A program made the position numbers and the translations under genes. Under the pieces are notes generated by a model. It was not told the DNA's origin, searched no databases, and saw nothing but the letters and a program-made list of their open reading frames with translations. 52,147 nt of DNA from Thermocrinis sp. (GTDB taxonomy: Bacteria > Aquificota > Aquificia > Aquificales > Aquificaceae), in assembly GCA_009903855.1 (NCBI GenBank), contig WYEK01000145.1, positions 1-52,147 of the forward strand, written 5' to 3'. This document shows, in pieces, positions 15,297 through 23,596 of the stretch. Position 1 is the stretch's first letter, and every line of letters starts with the position of its first letter.

Positions 15297-15332
15297 CTAA
15301 CTCTCAAAGAAAAAGAGTGGACTTAGTTAACC
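15291..15332. promoter_or_regulatory. 42-bp dyad operator 2a
   Basis: GGTTAACTAACT, 18 bp and ACTTAGTTAACC. The left arm overlaps the methylase stop codon. Confidence 0.8.
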
Positions 15333-15341
15333 CTGTAGAGG

Positions 15342-15402
15342 AAGTTAACCACGTATAGAGGGTTAACTAACTTCTTTGCTTTTACCTAACACTTAGTTAA
15401 CC
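15342..15402. promoter_or_regulatory. Half-site plus 42-bp dyad operator 2b
   Basis: A lone AGTTAACC half-site (15343-15350) is followed by a full dyad, GGTTAACTAACT-18 bp-ACTTAGTTAACC (15361-15402). Both lie upstream of the -10 box at 15442. Confidence 0.8.
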
Positions 15403-15441
15403 CTATAGAGGATTGTGCCCTAAAGTATACATAACTTTTAC

Positions 15442-15447
15442 TAAAAT
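15442..15447 (+). promoter_or_regulatory. -10 box for the small membrane protein
   Basis: TAAAAT in ACTAAAATAGA lies 23 nt before the ATG at 15471. The SD GAGGTGA follows. Confidence 0.55.
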
Positions 15448-15470
15448 AGATACTGTGCGAGGTGATAGCC

Positions 15471-15878
15471 ATGGACGACAGGGAACTGATAAAGAGGATT
15501 ATGGAGGAGGTCAAAGATGAGAAGTTGAGGGAGGAACTGCTTGCTTTAGTGGTGGAGAAGAATAAAAAGAAAGAGGACACAAAGCAGGAGGAAAAGCCTA
15601 TAGACTATGTGGCAAGGCAGGAAATACTTTTTGGAGCCACTGAAGGAGTGGCTAAGGTATACTGGTGGATTTCGTATATAATTTCTATAGTTTTAACATT
15701 CGTAGGTTTTTCAGCGGGCCTTCTCGCCCTTCTTGCTTTGCTCGCAGGAGAACTCAACACCTTCATCAACTCTTTGTTTGTGTCCATTTTTACGCTTCCA
15801 ATAGGGCTTGGAGGGGTTTTTTCCCTTCGTAGTGGTAAAAAGGAGTATGAAAAACTTAAACGCAAAAGTGCGAATTAG
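15471..15878 (+). CDS. Small two-helix inner-membrane protein next to traG
   Basis: This 135-residue protein has a charged Lys/Glu-rich N-terminal half and two hydrophobic segments (about 65-90 and 95-118), then a basic tail. I do not recognise a family. The ATG at 15471 is preferred over the GTG three codons upstream, which lies in the SD. The gene converges on traG and overlaps its 3' end by 4 nt. It has its own promoter and two dyads, so it is controlled apart from the transfer operon. In F-like systems the gene beside traG encodes the TraS entry-exclusion protein, an inner-membrane protein. That role is an inference from position and topology only. Confidence 0.65.
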   Translation: MDDRELIKRIMEEVKDEKLREELLALVVEKNKKKEDTKQEEKPIDYVARQEILFGATEGVAKVYWWISYIISIVLTFVGFSAGLLALLALLAGELNTFINSLFVSIFTLPIGLGGVFSLRSGKKEYEKLKRKSAN

Positions 15879-18800
15879 GGTTTATATCTTATGTTTCCAT
15901 ACTTAGAATCTATTTCATTTGCAGCCTTTTCTACAGTTTCAATAGTGTTGAAGACCTTCCTACCAAGATCTATAACAAACCCTCCAACCTTCTTGGCAAC
16001 TTCTGGAGCCCGAGCCGCAGTATCCAAAGCATCTTCCAAAGCCCTTTTTACAGGACTTGGCCGATTAATAAACCATCTCCGGGCATATTCTTCATAGAGT
16101 TTAAACTTTGGATCATTAGGGTTAAAGCTTAAATCAATTTTTGGCGCCTGCAAATTGAAAAGCTTTGCTTTCGGAGGGCTATAGTTTTTTAACGCATTCC
16201 GTCTCTGTTCTATTTGCTTTTGTGTATCGTCTATCTTCTTTTCAACGTCCTTCTCCAATTCTTGTCCTTTTTTCTTGATGTCTTCTGGGTTAGGAACTTC
16301 CCTGGGAACTCCTTCCAACTTTTTCTCATCTACATCTGGGCTTTTTATACCCTGTCCCTTTGCAAACTCATTCAACCATTTCTCCAAAGCCTCTGGATTG
16401 CTTCTTAGTTTAGCAACCTCCTCAATAGCATATCTCACCGCCTCTCCCTCTGATTTGCCCGCTGCTAAAGCCTCTTTGTATTTCTGCTGGACATAATAGT
16501 TTAGTGGATCTTGCTTCAAACTTGCTTGCAATCTGTCTGCATAAGTAAGCATCTCTTCATACTTTTCCTCAAAAGATTCAGCCACCTCATAAACTTTGCT
16601 CTTGCTTGCCTCTTCTGAAACATCTTTCCCTTGTGTATACGACTGTTCCACCCTTTTGGCTTGGCTATCGCTACTCTTCTGCCCGCTTTTATTCTGCAAA
16701 GACTCTATAAACTTATCCACCAAAGCGTTTTTCTGGTCTCTTGATAGCTGAGCGGACATAGCCCTTACCTGCTGGTCTGTGTAAATCCATTCAAATCCTA
16801 CTGAACCACCTCCACCAATCCGAAAAGGCCAGAACGAACCACCTTCATTTTTCCCACCACCAGTCCCTACACCAACACCCCCTGATGCACCAACTGTAAA
16901 CTGGGTTCCATCTAACGTCCTGTATTCACTATTAAGTTTCTGCCCTAAAATCTTAGCAATCTCCTTGATTATATCCTTATCCACACCCCACGCTTTCGCA
17001 GCTTCCAAAAATGAGGCAAAATTTGACTCCACAATCTTAGCCAGATTATCTCTAAGGGATTTAAGATCCACAGCCCTTATACCCTTAGAGGCAATAGTTT
17101 TAAACGCCTCTCCTACCTGCCTGTAAGCTTGTGCAATCTCACTAATTTCTTTTGCCTTAGTCCTCACATAATCTAAACTCAACCCACCAATCTGAACGCT
17201 TGACTCAAACCCTTTTATTCTTCCACTGTTATCCAATTCCACACTACCATGCTTCACCCCACCTTTCTCTATCATAAGCTTCCCACTCCCATCATACTCA
17301 ACCGCAAACCCGCCATCACCTCCTCTGATAGAAAGACTTTGTAATTGCCCAGTCTCTTCATTGTAGACCATGCTTACAATACCATTTCCACCTGCTATCG
17401 CAATGGCATTAGACAGTGTTCTCCGTGAAGGCTCATCTAATTTATGCATCACCCCCATCGCCTGCCCAACGCTCCCCTTATTTAGCGTGACAACATTTCC
17501 CTGCCTTGTAATATTCCCCACATTCTCCTGAAGCCCAGAGGTTGTAAAGAAACTCGTCGTTCCCCAACTAAAATTCCCAAGGCTTGTAGTTCCCGCCGAC
17601 ACATTTCTGTAATTCACCTGACCTGCATTAAAGCTTCCTCTTGCCACATCACCCGCCGATGCATGTGCTGTGCCCTGAACAATGCCCCCAAGCCCTGTGG
17701 CAAAACTGTGAAAGGCATACCCTCCCAAACTCGCTATCATAAAACTCACCGTAGGCACAAGCCAATACAGAGAACCTCCAAGGGATATATGGTCTACAAG
17801 CAATGAAGATATCACAGGTGCATAAAGCACATTGAAATCCCATCCCTGCTGTTGGGCAAAGTTGTAAAAGTTCCCCACAAGCTTAGAGTAGAAAAAGCCA
17901 TTTACCACCGCCTCCGCAAACTTCCACACTATCATCCACAACCCAAAAGTAAAAGCAAGCATTATCGCACCACGCATCAAAGGTGTAAGCATGAAAATAA
18001 CAAGCACAGGAACAAGAGATGCAAACAAAACATGCAATATCCCGTTTATCAAAGGCAAATACCTGTTTGCAGTAGCCTTCTCAATCTGCCCTTTTGTGAA
18101 TAGTCCCTGTTCCGTTAGCCCCATACCCTGAGAGGCCGCCCAAGAACCATAAGTCTCCTTAAACTGGTTTATAAGAACCGCCTGCATTAAAAACCCGGTT
18201 CCCGTCTGGCTTACCATCATAATACTGGAAGGAACCGTCCCTAAAAGGTCCGCTAAAACCGTTTGCCCTACCGCCGCAGAAAGGGCATTGAGACCTTGAG
18301 TGTTTACCCACTGGGAAAGGGCACTCCTTAAATAAGCCCCCGCATCCACACAACTCATGGAACATCCACCACCACAAGGCGCACTGCAAGGATCAGTGCA
18401 TTGCCCCTGCCCGTAAAGAACGGTAAACCTCGCTGGATGCAAATTGCTAAAAATCAAGTCATACAAATTGTTTGAAGTCTCAAGTTGATGTGCGTCCAAA
18501 CTTCCATCCAAAATGTTCGTAAACACACAGTCCTGAAAGAAATTGGTAAGATTGAGATAAAGATACGGGTCTACTACCCTCATGTCCGTCGCCTGCGCCA
18601 TAATCTGGCTACAGGCAAATATGCCCATATTCTGAGACCCACAACGCTGCACTCCTACCCCAAAGGCACTGTCTACCTGCCTCGCTATAGCATCCTCCAC
18701 CTGCGTCATAAAAGAAAGCACATAAGCCACAGGATACGGAACACGCTGAACTACATAAGTCTGATTTAGTGCCTTGTCTTGAACCTGCACAGTGGTAGTT

Positions 18801-19039
18801 ATGCCAAAAAATATTGAGACCACTCCAATAAATACCACATAAAACTTTACAATCCTCAACGGGTCCGCCATACCACGGGCGGAAAAATAACCAAGAAGAA
18901 CCGCTATAAATCCAAACAACGCCGCTACCTTGGCAACACCATAAAAAGTCCCATCATGCCCAAACAACATGGCAACACCCTGCAGGGCATTTGCCATGCT
19001 GTCTCCATAACCCCACGCATAAACAGTAAAGTCCGCCAT
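15875..19039 (-). CDS. traG: TraG-like mating-pair stabilisation protein
   Basis: This 1054-residue protein has an N-terminal region (1-470) with several hydrophobic segments typical of the TraG_N family, including a Cys-rich periplasmic stretch (CTDPCSAPCGGGCSMSC, about 217-233). A long hydrophilic Gly/Ser/Asn-rich and charged C-terminal region follows. TraG acts in pilus assembly with its N-terminal part, and in mating-pair stabilisation and exclusion recognition with its C-terminal part. The start is ATG 19039, overlapping the traH stop (TGATG). It is the last gene of the traA-L-H-G operon. It is slightly longer than F TraG (about 940 residues). Confidence 0.9.
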   Translation of the reverse strand: MADFTVYAWGYGDSMANALQGVAMLFGHDGTFYGVAKVAALFGFIAVLLGYFSARGMADPLRIVKFYVVFIGVVSIFFGITTTVQVQDKALNQTYVVQRVPYPVAYVLSFMTQVEDAIARQVDSAFGVGVQRCGSQNMGIFACSQIMAQATDMRVVDPYLYLNLTNFFQDCVFTNILDGSLDAHQLETSNNLYDLIFSNLHPARFTVLYGQGQCTDPCSAPCGGGCSMSCVDAGAYLRSALSQWVNTQGLNALSAAVGQTVLADLLGTVPSSIMMVSQTGTGFLMQAVLINQFKETYGSWAASQGMGLTEQGLFTKGQIEKATANRYLPLINGILHVLFASLVPVLVIFMLTPLMRGAIMLAFTFGLWMIVWKFAEAVVNGFFYSKLVGNFYNFAQQQGWDFNVLYAPVISSLLVDHISLGGSLYWLVPTVSFMIASLGGYAFHSFATGLGGIVQGTAHASAGDVARGSFNAGQVNYRNVSAGTTSLGNFSWGTTSFFTTSGLQENVGNITRQGNVVTLNKGSVGQAMGVMHKLDEPSRRTLSNAIAIAGGNGIVSMVYNEETGQLQSLSIRGGDGGFAVEYDGSGKLMIEKGGVKHGSVELDNSGRIKGFESSVQIGGLSLDYVRTKAKEISEIAQAYRQVGEAFKTIASKGIRAVDLKSLRDNLAKIVESNFASFLEAAKAWGVDKDIIKEIAKILGQKLNSEYRTLDGTQFTVGASGGVGVGTGGGKNEGGSFWPFRIGGGGSVGFEWIYTDQQVRAMSAQLSRDQKNALVDKFIESLQNKSGQKSSDSQAKRVEQSYTQGKDVSEEASKSKVYEVAESFEEKYEEMLTYADRLQASLKQDPLNYYVQQKYKEALAAGKSEGEAVRYAIEEVAKLRSNPEALEKWLNEFAKGQGIKSPDVDEKKLEGVPREVPNPEDIKKKGQELEKDVEKKIDDTQKQIEQRRNALKNYSPPKAKLFNLQAPKIDLSFNPNDPKFKLYEEYARRWFINRPSPVKRALEDALDTAARAPEVAKKVGGFVIDLGRKVFNTIETVEKAANEIDSKYGNIRYKP

Positions 19040-20562
19040 CACCTATTCCCCAAAGGACCCAAACCTATAAGCCTTGAAAAGACCATGTTCCCATATATGG
19101 GAGACTTGGCCATCTGTGCCAACATGTCATTGTATATCTGATTGGCTACCTGATAGCTTTGTATCTTCCGCCTCAACTGCTCCATCGTATACCTACGATA
19201 CTTCGCTAACTCCTTCTGGGCTTCTCCTATGTTCTTCAAAAGCATTTGGGCAGCTTCCAATGCAGGCGTGGACTGGCTGTTGTCATTCTGGGTCATGCCC
19301 GTTTGATAGGCAACCGCCCACTCTGCCACCTTCTGATTGAGTTTCTGAAGTAGCCCAATAGCAGCCTCCTCCGCTACATAATAAGCAAGGTCATCCTTTA
19401 TGCCAGCCAAAAATCCACTATACACAGAACCATAGTTGATTAGCTTGAAAACACCCACTGGCATGGCAGAAAGTAAAGCCTTGTCTTCCGCACTCAAAGG
19501 TTGCCTACCCTCAACAGCGTTAAAAATCCTATCCACCAATTGCTTAGCCGCCTGACAAATGGTAGTGTTTATCCTAACAGGATAGTCTTGAAAGCTTATT
19601 TTTCCACTGTTATCTACATTGAGAAAGGGAAAATTCTCAGGAGTAGAAGAACTACCTACACAACTAAGCCCAGTAATATTCCCACCATCCTCAGAAGCAT
19701 TTATCCCCGCAATCCACGTGATAAACGCTTGCGGGTCTCCTCCCCATTTGGCTACATAAGGCACAGGCTCCTGCGGCACACCAGAAAACATATCCGATAG
19801 GTCTTTCTTCCCAGAGAAGCACACATCCCCCAAATACCCACGCATTACAGCAGCTAAAGACCGACTGTCCAAACCCAAAAAGTTCGCTACCGTAGTTTCT
19901 TTGACCGCCTCCTCCACTATACAGCTTCCCTTCAACATAAGCGCCAATCCACATTTACCATTTGGACAATACTTGGAGACCTGTCTATTAAGGACTTCAA
20001 GTTGTTTAGCCCAAGACTCTACCGCTTTGTCAAAGGACTTCACCCAAGCATCTGTTTGACCGCCGAGTATTTCGTCATGAACCCACTTACCCACAACATT
20101 TCCCAACGCACCAGCCATCTGAACCGCACCACACTTGCTTATCTGCATCTGGTTTAATTGATTAGCCAAGTTCATAAGCTGCTGGAGAGTCTGTGCACAC
20201 TGAGGACATAAGGCACTCAAAGCCAACTGCGCCGCAAACATCACCCCAGCAGGACCCATCAATGCCTCAAAAAGCTTTCCAAACTGGTCAAAATTCAAAA
20301 GACCCAAAGACCCAAGATTAATATCAATCCCACCACAACCCATCTTCAAAGACGGCGGAACCGCATTAACCAACGCATAAGTCTGATCCTCCCACCTTAT
20401 CCTTATCCCCCCTCCACCCAAAGTGGTCATCTCCTTACCCTTTACACTCACAGGCTTGTCATACTCTATTACCGCACCATCCAAAAAATTAAGACCAAAA
20501 CTCTGCTCCACAATCAAACACACCAACGCAAAAACAGATAGAAATAAACCCACCACCCTCAT
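19039..20562 (-). CDS. traH: TraH-like pilus assembly protein
   Basis: This 507-residue protein has a signal peptide (MRVVGLFLSVFALVCLIVEQSFG) and the TraH signature GCGGIDINLGSLGLLN, with coiled-coil stretches and several Cys residues. TraH is a periplasmic/outer-membrane-associated F-pilus assembly factor. I take ATG 20562 as the start because it overlaps the traL stop as ATGA and puts the signal peptide at the N-terminus. The open frame continues upstream to 20613 but overlaps traL. Confidence 0.92.
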   Translation of the reverse strand: MRVVGLFLSVFALVCLIVEQSFGLNFLDGAVIEYDKPVSVKGKEMTTLGGGGIRIRWEDQTYALVNAVPPSLKMGCGGIDINLGSLGLLNFDQFGKLFEALMGPAGVMFAAQLALSALCPQCAQTLQQLMNLANQLNQMQISKCGAVQMAGALGNVVGKWVHDEILGGQTDAWVKSFDKAVESWAKQLEVLNRQVSKYCPNGKCGLALMLKGSCIVEEAVKETTVANFLGLDSRSLAAVMRGYLGDVCFSGKKDLSDMFSGVPQEPVPYVAKWGGDPQAFITWIAGINASEDGGNITGLSCVGSSSTPENFPFLNVDNSGKISFQDYPVRINTTICQAAKQLVDRIFNAVEGRQPLSAEDKALLSAMPVGVFKLINYGSVYSGFLAGIKDDLAYYVAEEAAIGLLQKLNQKVAEWAVAYQTGMTQNDNSQSTPALEAAQMLLKNIGEAQKELAKYRRYTMEQLRRKIQSYQVANQIYNDMLAQMAKSPIYGNMVFSRLIGLGPLGNR

Positions 20563-20837
20563 TCCATTAGTTCCTTCACCCAATACTCGGGTAAAAGTCC
20601 CTTCTTGCCCCACAGCCCTTTAGAGTAAAGCCACGCAAATAAAAACCCGGGCTGTTTGTTATACTTCAGCTTCATGTATTGTCTGGATAAAACCACTCCC
20701 ACCAAAGCACCCAAAAAAGCATGATTAGTCCATATGCCCACTATCACTGCACCCAAAAAGATTAAAAACTCGTCAAGCTCCCACCACAATATCTGAGGTA
20801 GGGCATTTACATACTTGGGAACATAATACCTCTGCAT
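20559..20837 (-). CDS. traL: TraL-like pilus assembly protein
   Basis: This 92-residue protein has the TraL pattern: a YVPKYVNALPQILWWELDEF start, two closely spaced hydrophobic segments (about 24-52) and a basic loop. TraL is an inner-membrane VirB3-type component that works with the VirB4-like TraC. It lies between the pilin gene and traH. An SD (CCTCCTTTA region) and a stable hairpin precede it. Confidence 0.9.
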   Translation of the reverse strand: MQRYYVPKYVNALPQILWWELDEFLIFLGAVIVGIWTNHAFLGALVGVVLSRQYMKLKYNKQPGFLFAWLYSKGLWGKKGLLPEYWVKELME

Positions 20838-20854
20838 GGCTTTACTCTAAAGGA

Positions 20855-20872
20855 GGGAGGGCAAACCCTCCC
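20855..20872 (-). terminator. Hairpin between pilin gene and traL
   Basis: GGGAGGG-tttg-CCCTCCC read on the minus strand lies 11 bases after the traA stop. It may attenuate readthrough or stabilise the pilin message, giving more pilin than TraL. Confidence 0.5.
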
Positions 20873-20882
20873 CTTGCTACGC

Positions 20883-21227
20883 TTAGAAAGTAAGCGTAAA
20901 CCTTGCGTCCACTATGTCGGGAATTATTCCCACACCAAGCCCAACAAATATCAGAAAAATGGCGGGGATAATTGCTCCCTCCTTAAAGGCCACAAGGCTA
21001 AAACCTATAAAAGCCATCGCAATCAACTTGCCCCAAATACCCTTTAGGGCGTTGGAAATGTCAGCATACCAGCCCGCTACCTCCGAACCGCCCGTTCCAG
21101 CAAAGGCCAAATCAGGGCTTAGGGCAAGTAGCCCAGTCAAAATCACCGCCAAAGCAAAGGCAAAAGCTGCGGCAGAAGATTGGGACCTCGTCTGGCTTAT
21201 AAGCCAGTAGTAAAGTGCTTTTAGCAT
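20883..21227 (-). CDS. traA: TraA-like prepilin
   Basis: This 114-residue protein has a long leader (about 1-43, ending FAG) and two hydrophobic helices (about 65-83 and 86-105) in the layout of F-type/VirB2 pilins. The first gene of a traA-L-H-G operon is the pilin gene in known systems. The start is ATG 21227 because TTAGGAGGTGAATCC precedes it; the frame is open to 21284 but would lack an SD. Pilin maturation probably uses a host signal peptidase. No acetylase is evident in the window. Confidence 0.85.
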   Translation of the reverse strand: MLKALYYWLISQTRSQSSAAAFAFALAVILTGLLALSPDLAFAGTGGSEVAGWYADISNALKGIWGKLIAMAFIGFSLVAFKEGAIIPAIFLIFVGLGVGIIPDIVDARFTLTF

Positions 21228-21255
21228 GGATTCACCTCCTAAAAGTTTTGGGTCT

Positions 21256-21261
21256 ATTTTA
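21256..21261 (-). promoter_or_regulatory. -10 box of the traA operon
   Basis: TAAAAT on the minus strand, in GAATAAAATAG, is placed to start transcription about 20 nt before traA with the SD included. It lies back to back with the traK promoter, whose half-operator is at 21291. Confidence 0.5.
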
Positions 21262-21290
21262 TTCAGGCGGCTTTTTTGTGTCAAGAGGGT

Positions 21291-21316
21291 GTTAGTTAAC
21301 CCTTCTTAGCTAAAAT
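21291..21316 (+). promoter_or_regulatory. Half-operator and leaderless promoter of traK
   Basis: GTTAGTTAACCC (21291-21302) is a single arm of the 42-bp dyad. TAAAAT (21311-21316) ends 7 nt before ATG 21324. The arm covers the -35 position, as at the full dyads. Confidence 0.65.
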
Positions 21317-21323
21317 AATCCCT

Positions 21324-22055
21324 ATGAAGAGGCTAAGCTTGGCACTTTTATCTGCGTCGGTAGTTTTTGCATCGGAGGTTCCTCCAAAGGGAGTGCAGGT
21401 GGTGGAGTTTTCGCATGGGTGGAATGTGGTTTACGTTTCTATGGGAGATGTGAACCGCATAGTTTGTGAGAAGGGAGATGTATCCACTGTGGTGTATTCT
21501 CAGGAGAAGGAGATGCAGGTAAAGACAGAGGGTCGGAATGTTTTCGTCAAGCTTGTTCCGAAGGAGGAGGGTGATGGCAAAAAGGTAATATCAGACTATC
21601 CGAGGGAGCTTTATGTGGAGTGTGCGGGAGAGGTTTTCCAACTTCTTCTTTATCCCAAAAGCATACCAGCGGCCACGATTTATCTGAAGCTTCCCTACAA
21701 AAAGGACACCACCAAAGCAAAGGCTTTTGAGAAGGCTTCTTCCTTTGAGGAAATCATAGGGAAGCTTATCAGGTCCATATACTTGGAGGAAATCCCAGAT
21801 GGGTATGAGGTGGAGTTGGTCAATAAACCTGTGGGAAACTTTAAGGAACTGGATTTGGTTCTCTACAAGAGATACACGGGAGACAGGTTTGTAGTAGAGG
21901 AATACCTGATTACCGCAAAGTTAGACCTTGAACTCTCAGAGGCGTCCTTTTTGCCCTACCTCAAAAACCCAGCCGCCATAAGCATCGTAAAACCAATTCT
22001 CAAAGAGGGAGAGACCACGAGGATGTTTGTGGTATCAATCAGCCCAAGAGACTGA
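21324..22055 (+). CDS. traK: TraK-like secretin (VirB9 family)
   Basis: This 243-residue protein has a signal peptide (MKRLSLALLSASVVFA) and the TraK/VirB9 signature (VSMGDVNRIVC...VVYSQEKEMQVKTEGRNVFVKL). In F-type systems TraK forms the outer-membrane ring with TraV and TraB. Here it stands alone in the plus direction, away from traE/traB/traV, an unusual order. Its 3' end overlaps the convergent 22039 gene by 17 nt. The mRNA is predicted to be leaderless. Confidence 0.88.
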   Translation: MKRLSLALLSASVVFASEVPPKGVQVVEFSHGWNVVYVSMGDVNRIVCEKGDVSTVVYSQEKEMQVKTEGRNVFVKLVPKEEGDGKKVISDYPRELYVECAGEVFQLLLYPKSIPAATIYLKLPYKKDTTKAKAFEKASSFEEIIGKLIRSIYLEEIPDGYEVELVNKPVGNFKELDLVLYKRYTGDRFVVEEYLITAKLDLELSEASFLPYLKNPAAISIVKPILKEGETTRMFVVSISPRD

Positions 22056-22353
22056 GAAACCTCTGGTCATCAACCATATCCGCAAAAACAGAAAGCCTCT
22101 TGAGGCTTTCCTCAGTAAGCTTGTAGACCTTTATCCTCTTGCCATCCACCGACAGCACCAACTCATCACCCACCAACTCTCCAAAAAGTTCCCGCCCCTT
22201 GAACTCACCCTCTTGGACTGTCCCCAACGAAACACGAACTCCAAGCTTGACCAGAGGAATAACAACATAGAGAGGAATGACCAAAACCCCCTCCCTGTCC
22301 AACAGCCCAAGCCCTGTAAAGTCCTCAGTTTGCAAAAATATCACCCTCTGCAT
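22039..22353 (-). CDS. Unknown small protein (104 residues)
   Basis: A hydrophilic, beta-rich protein with no signal peptide. I recognise no family. It starts with the ATG that follows the TAG of the tiny membrane gene upstream and ends inside traK on the other strand. It is the last gene of the 27335-22039 operon. Confidence 0.6.
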   Translation of the reverse strand: MQRVIFLQTEDFTGLGLLDREGVLVIPLYVVIPLVKLGVRVSLGTVQEGEFKGRELFGELVGDELVLSVDGKRIKVYKLTEESLKRLSVFADMVDDQRFLSLLG

Positions 22354-22440
22354 CTACCTACTCCATATCCAAAAAATCAGCGTGATTATCCAAGCAAGTA
22401 AAAAGACGACCATAATTAGATATATCATGTAGCCCGCCAT
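22354..22440 (-). CDS. Tiny single-helix membrane peptide (28 residues)
   Basis: Met-Ala-Gly-Tyr-Met is followed by an almost wholly hydrophobic helix rich in Ile, Leu, Val and Trp, then Ser-Arg. The ATG at 22440 comes 3 nt after the stop of the upstream gene, and the TAG at 22354 abuts the next ATG, so it fills the gap exactly. Small single-helix proteins are common in type IV secretion operons. No homology is claimed. Confidence 0.6.
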   Translation of the reverse strand: MAGYMIYLIMVVFLLAWIITLIFWIWSR

Positions 22441-22443
22441 ATC

Positions 22444-23277
22444 TTACCTCAAAAAGAGATACAGGTCTGCCACATCCTGATGGGAAAGCACTATGGGAGG
22501 CCTCATAAGCGGTATTATCAAAAACTTGTCCGTCTCTTGGTCCACCTTAAACAAAATCCTCTCATGCATGGAAAAGGGCTTTATATCCGTCCTACCCTGC
22601 AAGTAGCTTGACAACATCTCAAGTAGCCTCTCCCTCGCCTGCACAGTTATCACCCCCATCACCGTCTCCACATCATACACCATGTGGTCCTCAGTCCACC
22701 TGAAAAACCTCGCCACCTTGCCCTCCGACACAAAACGCACCTCCATCTGCGAATACGCCCTTATATACCTCAAAAACGAATACAGCTCCTGCATGTTAAA
22801 GCCTATCCGACCACGCTTTATCTCCTTACTTCTGGTTTTCCCTTCCGCCACCAGATAAAGAAGTGCCTTGTCTTGAGTTTCAGGAACCCTCCAGAAAAAC
22901 TTTGGCTCCTTACTCCCATCATCATACCACACAAGGAAAAACTCGTTTATCTCCCCATCCACAAGCAAAGACAAATACCTGTAAAGCTCCCACATGACCG
23001 CTGGATGTATCCAAAGCCCACCAGTATAGGGAAGAACCTTGACCTTTGGCTTTGCCTTCTGTCCATCCTCAGAAGGTTCCATATCCTCTGGTAGATAAAA
23101 GGGCGTTGTGGTAGCAACAGTTAGCCTCTGCCTCCAATACCTCGGGGCAGACACAGGAAGCAGATAAAACTGCTGCTCCTCCTGTGGATAGAGTTCAAAC
23201 TCTAAGGCAATCTTGCCATGCCTTAGGGCTAAAGGTTTGGCTGAAAACCTCTCTGGCATAACCGCTGTCTTCTGCAT
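22444..23277 (-). CDS. Unknown protein (277 residues) in the trbC-type operon
   Basis: A soluble mixed alpha/beta protein with no signal peptide or recognised motif. It shares short similarities with its upstream neighbour: both end in an aromatic-rich helix (DVADLYLFLR here, RQDILEIKYYL there) and both have an L-P-V/P-H basic strand near the N-terminus. The pair may be duplicates. It starts 1 nt after the TAA of the upstream gene with SD GGAGGT. Confidence 0.65.
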   Translation of the reverse strand: MQKTAVMPERFSAKPLALRHGKIALEFELYPQEEQQFYLLPVSAPRYWRQRLTVATTTPFYLPEDMEPSEDGQKAKPKVKVLPYTGGLWIHPAVMWELYRYLSLLVDGEINEFFLVWYDDGSKEPKFFWRVPETQDKALLYLVAEGKTRSKEIKRGRIGFNMQELYSFLRYIRAYSQMEVRFVSEGKVARFFRWTEDHMVYDVETVMGVITVQARERLLEMLSSYLQGRTDIKPFSMHERILFKVDQETDKFLIIPLMRPPIVLSHQDVADLYLFLR

Positions 23278-23278
23278 G

Positions 23279-23596
23279 TTAACCTCCTTCTAAGTAGTAT
23301 TTGATTTCCAAAATATCTTGACGAGAGAGATATACCGCCTCCCTCCTTTTCCCGTCAGAAAGCCTAAGCCCCCAACGGTCTTTACCCTTGAAAAACACCA
23401 AATACCCACCATTTTCTCCCTGCACGCTAACATTGTGCTTGAGGGTTCCATAAAACTGCATGTCAAGCGCCGCCTTCACCTTGAAAAGATTTTCCGACCT
23501 CACCAACACCTTCATCCGATGAGGAAGCAGTTGAAACTCCACTCCCTTGGGCGTCTTCTGAATTAGCAGCTTCTTCTCCTTCAGGTTGATCTCCAC
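23279..23596 (-). CDS. Unknown protein (105 residues), overlaps the HD gene out of frame
   Basis: A beta-rich basic protein with no recognised family. The start is GTG at 23596, chosen because GGAGGTGA precedes it at good distance. Its first 134 nt overlap the end of the HD-domain gene in another frame. Both frames look real, since one has a strong SD and the other a long conserved domain. The last 11 residues (RQDILEIKYYL) resemble the C-terminus of the 22444 protein. Confidence 0.65.
   Translation of the reverse strand: MEINLKEKKLLIQKTPKGVEFQLLPHRMKVLVRSENLFKVKAALDMQFYGTLKHNVSVQGENGGYLVFFKGKDRWGLRLSDGKRREAVYLSRQDILEIKYYLEGG

Noticed and set aside
20563..20613. Upstream extension of traH
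   Set aside because: It overlaps traL, and the signal peptide begins at the ATG at 20562.
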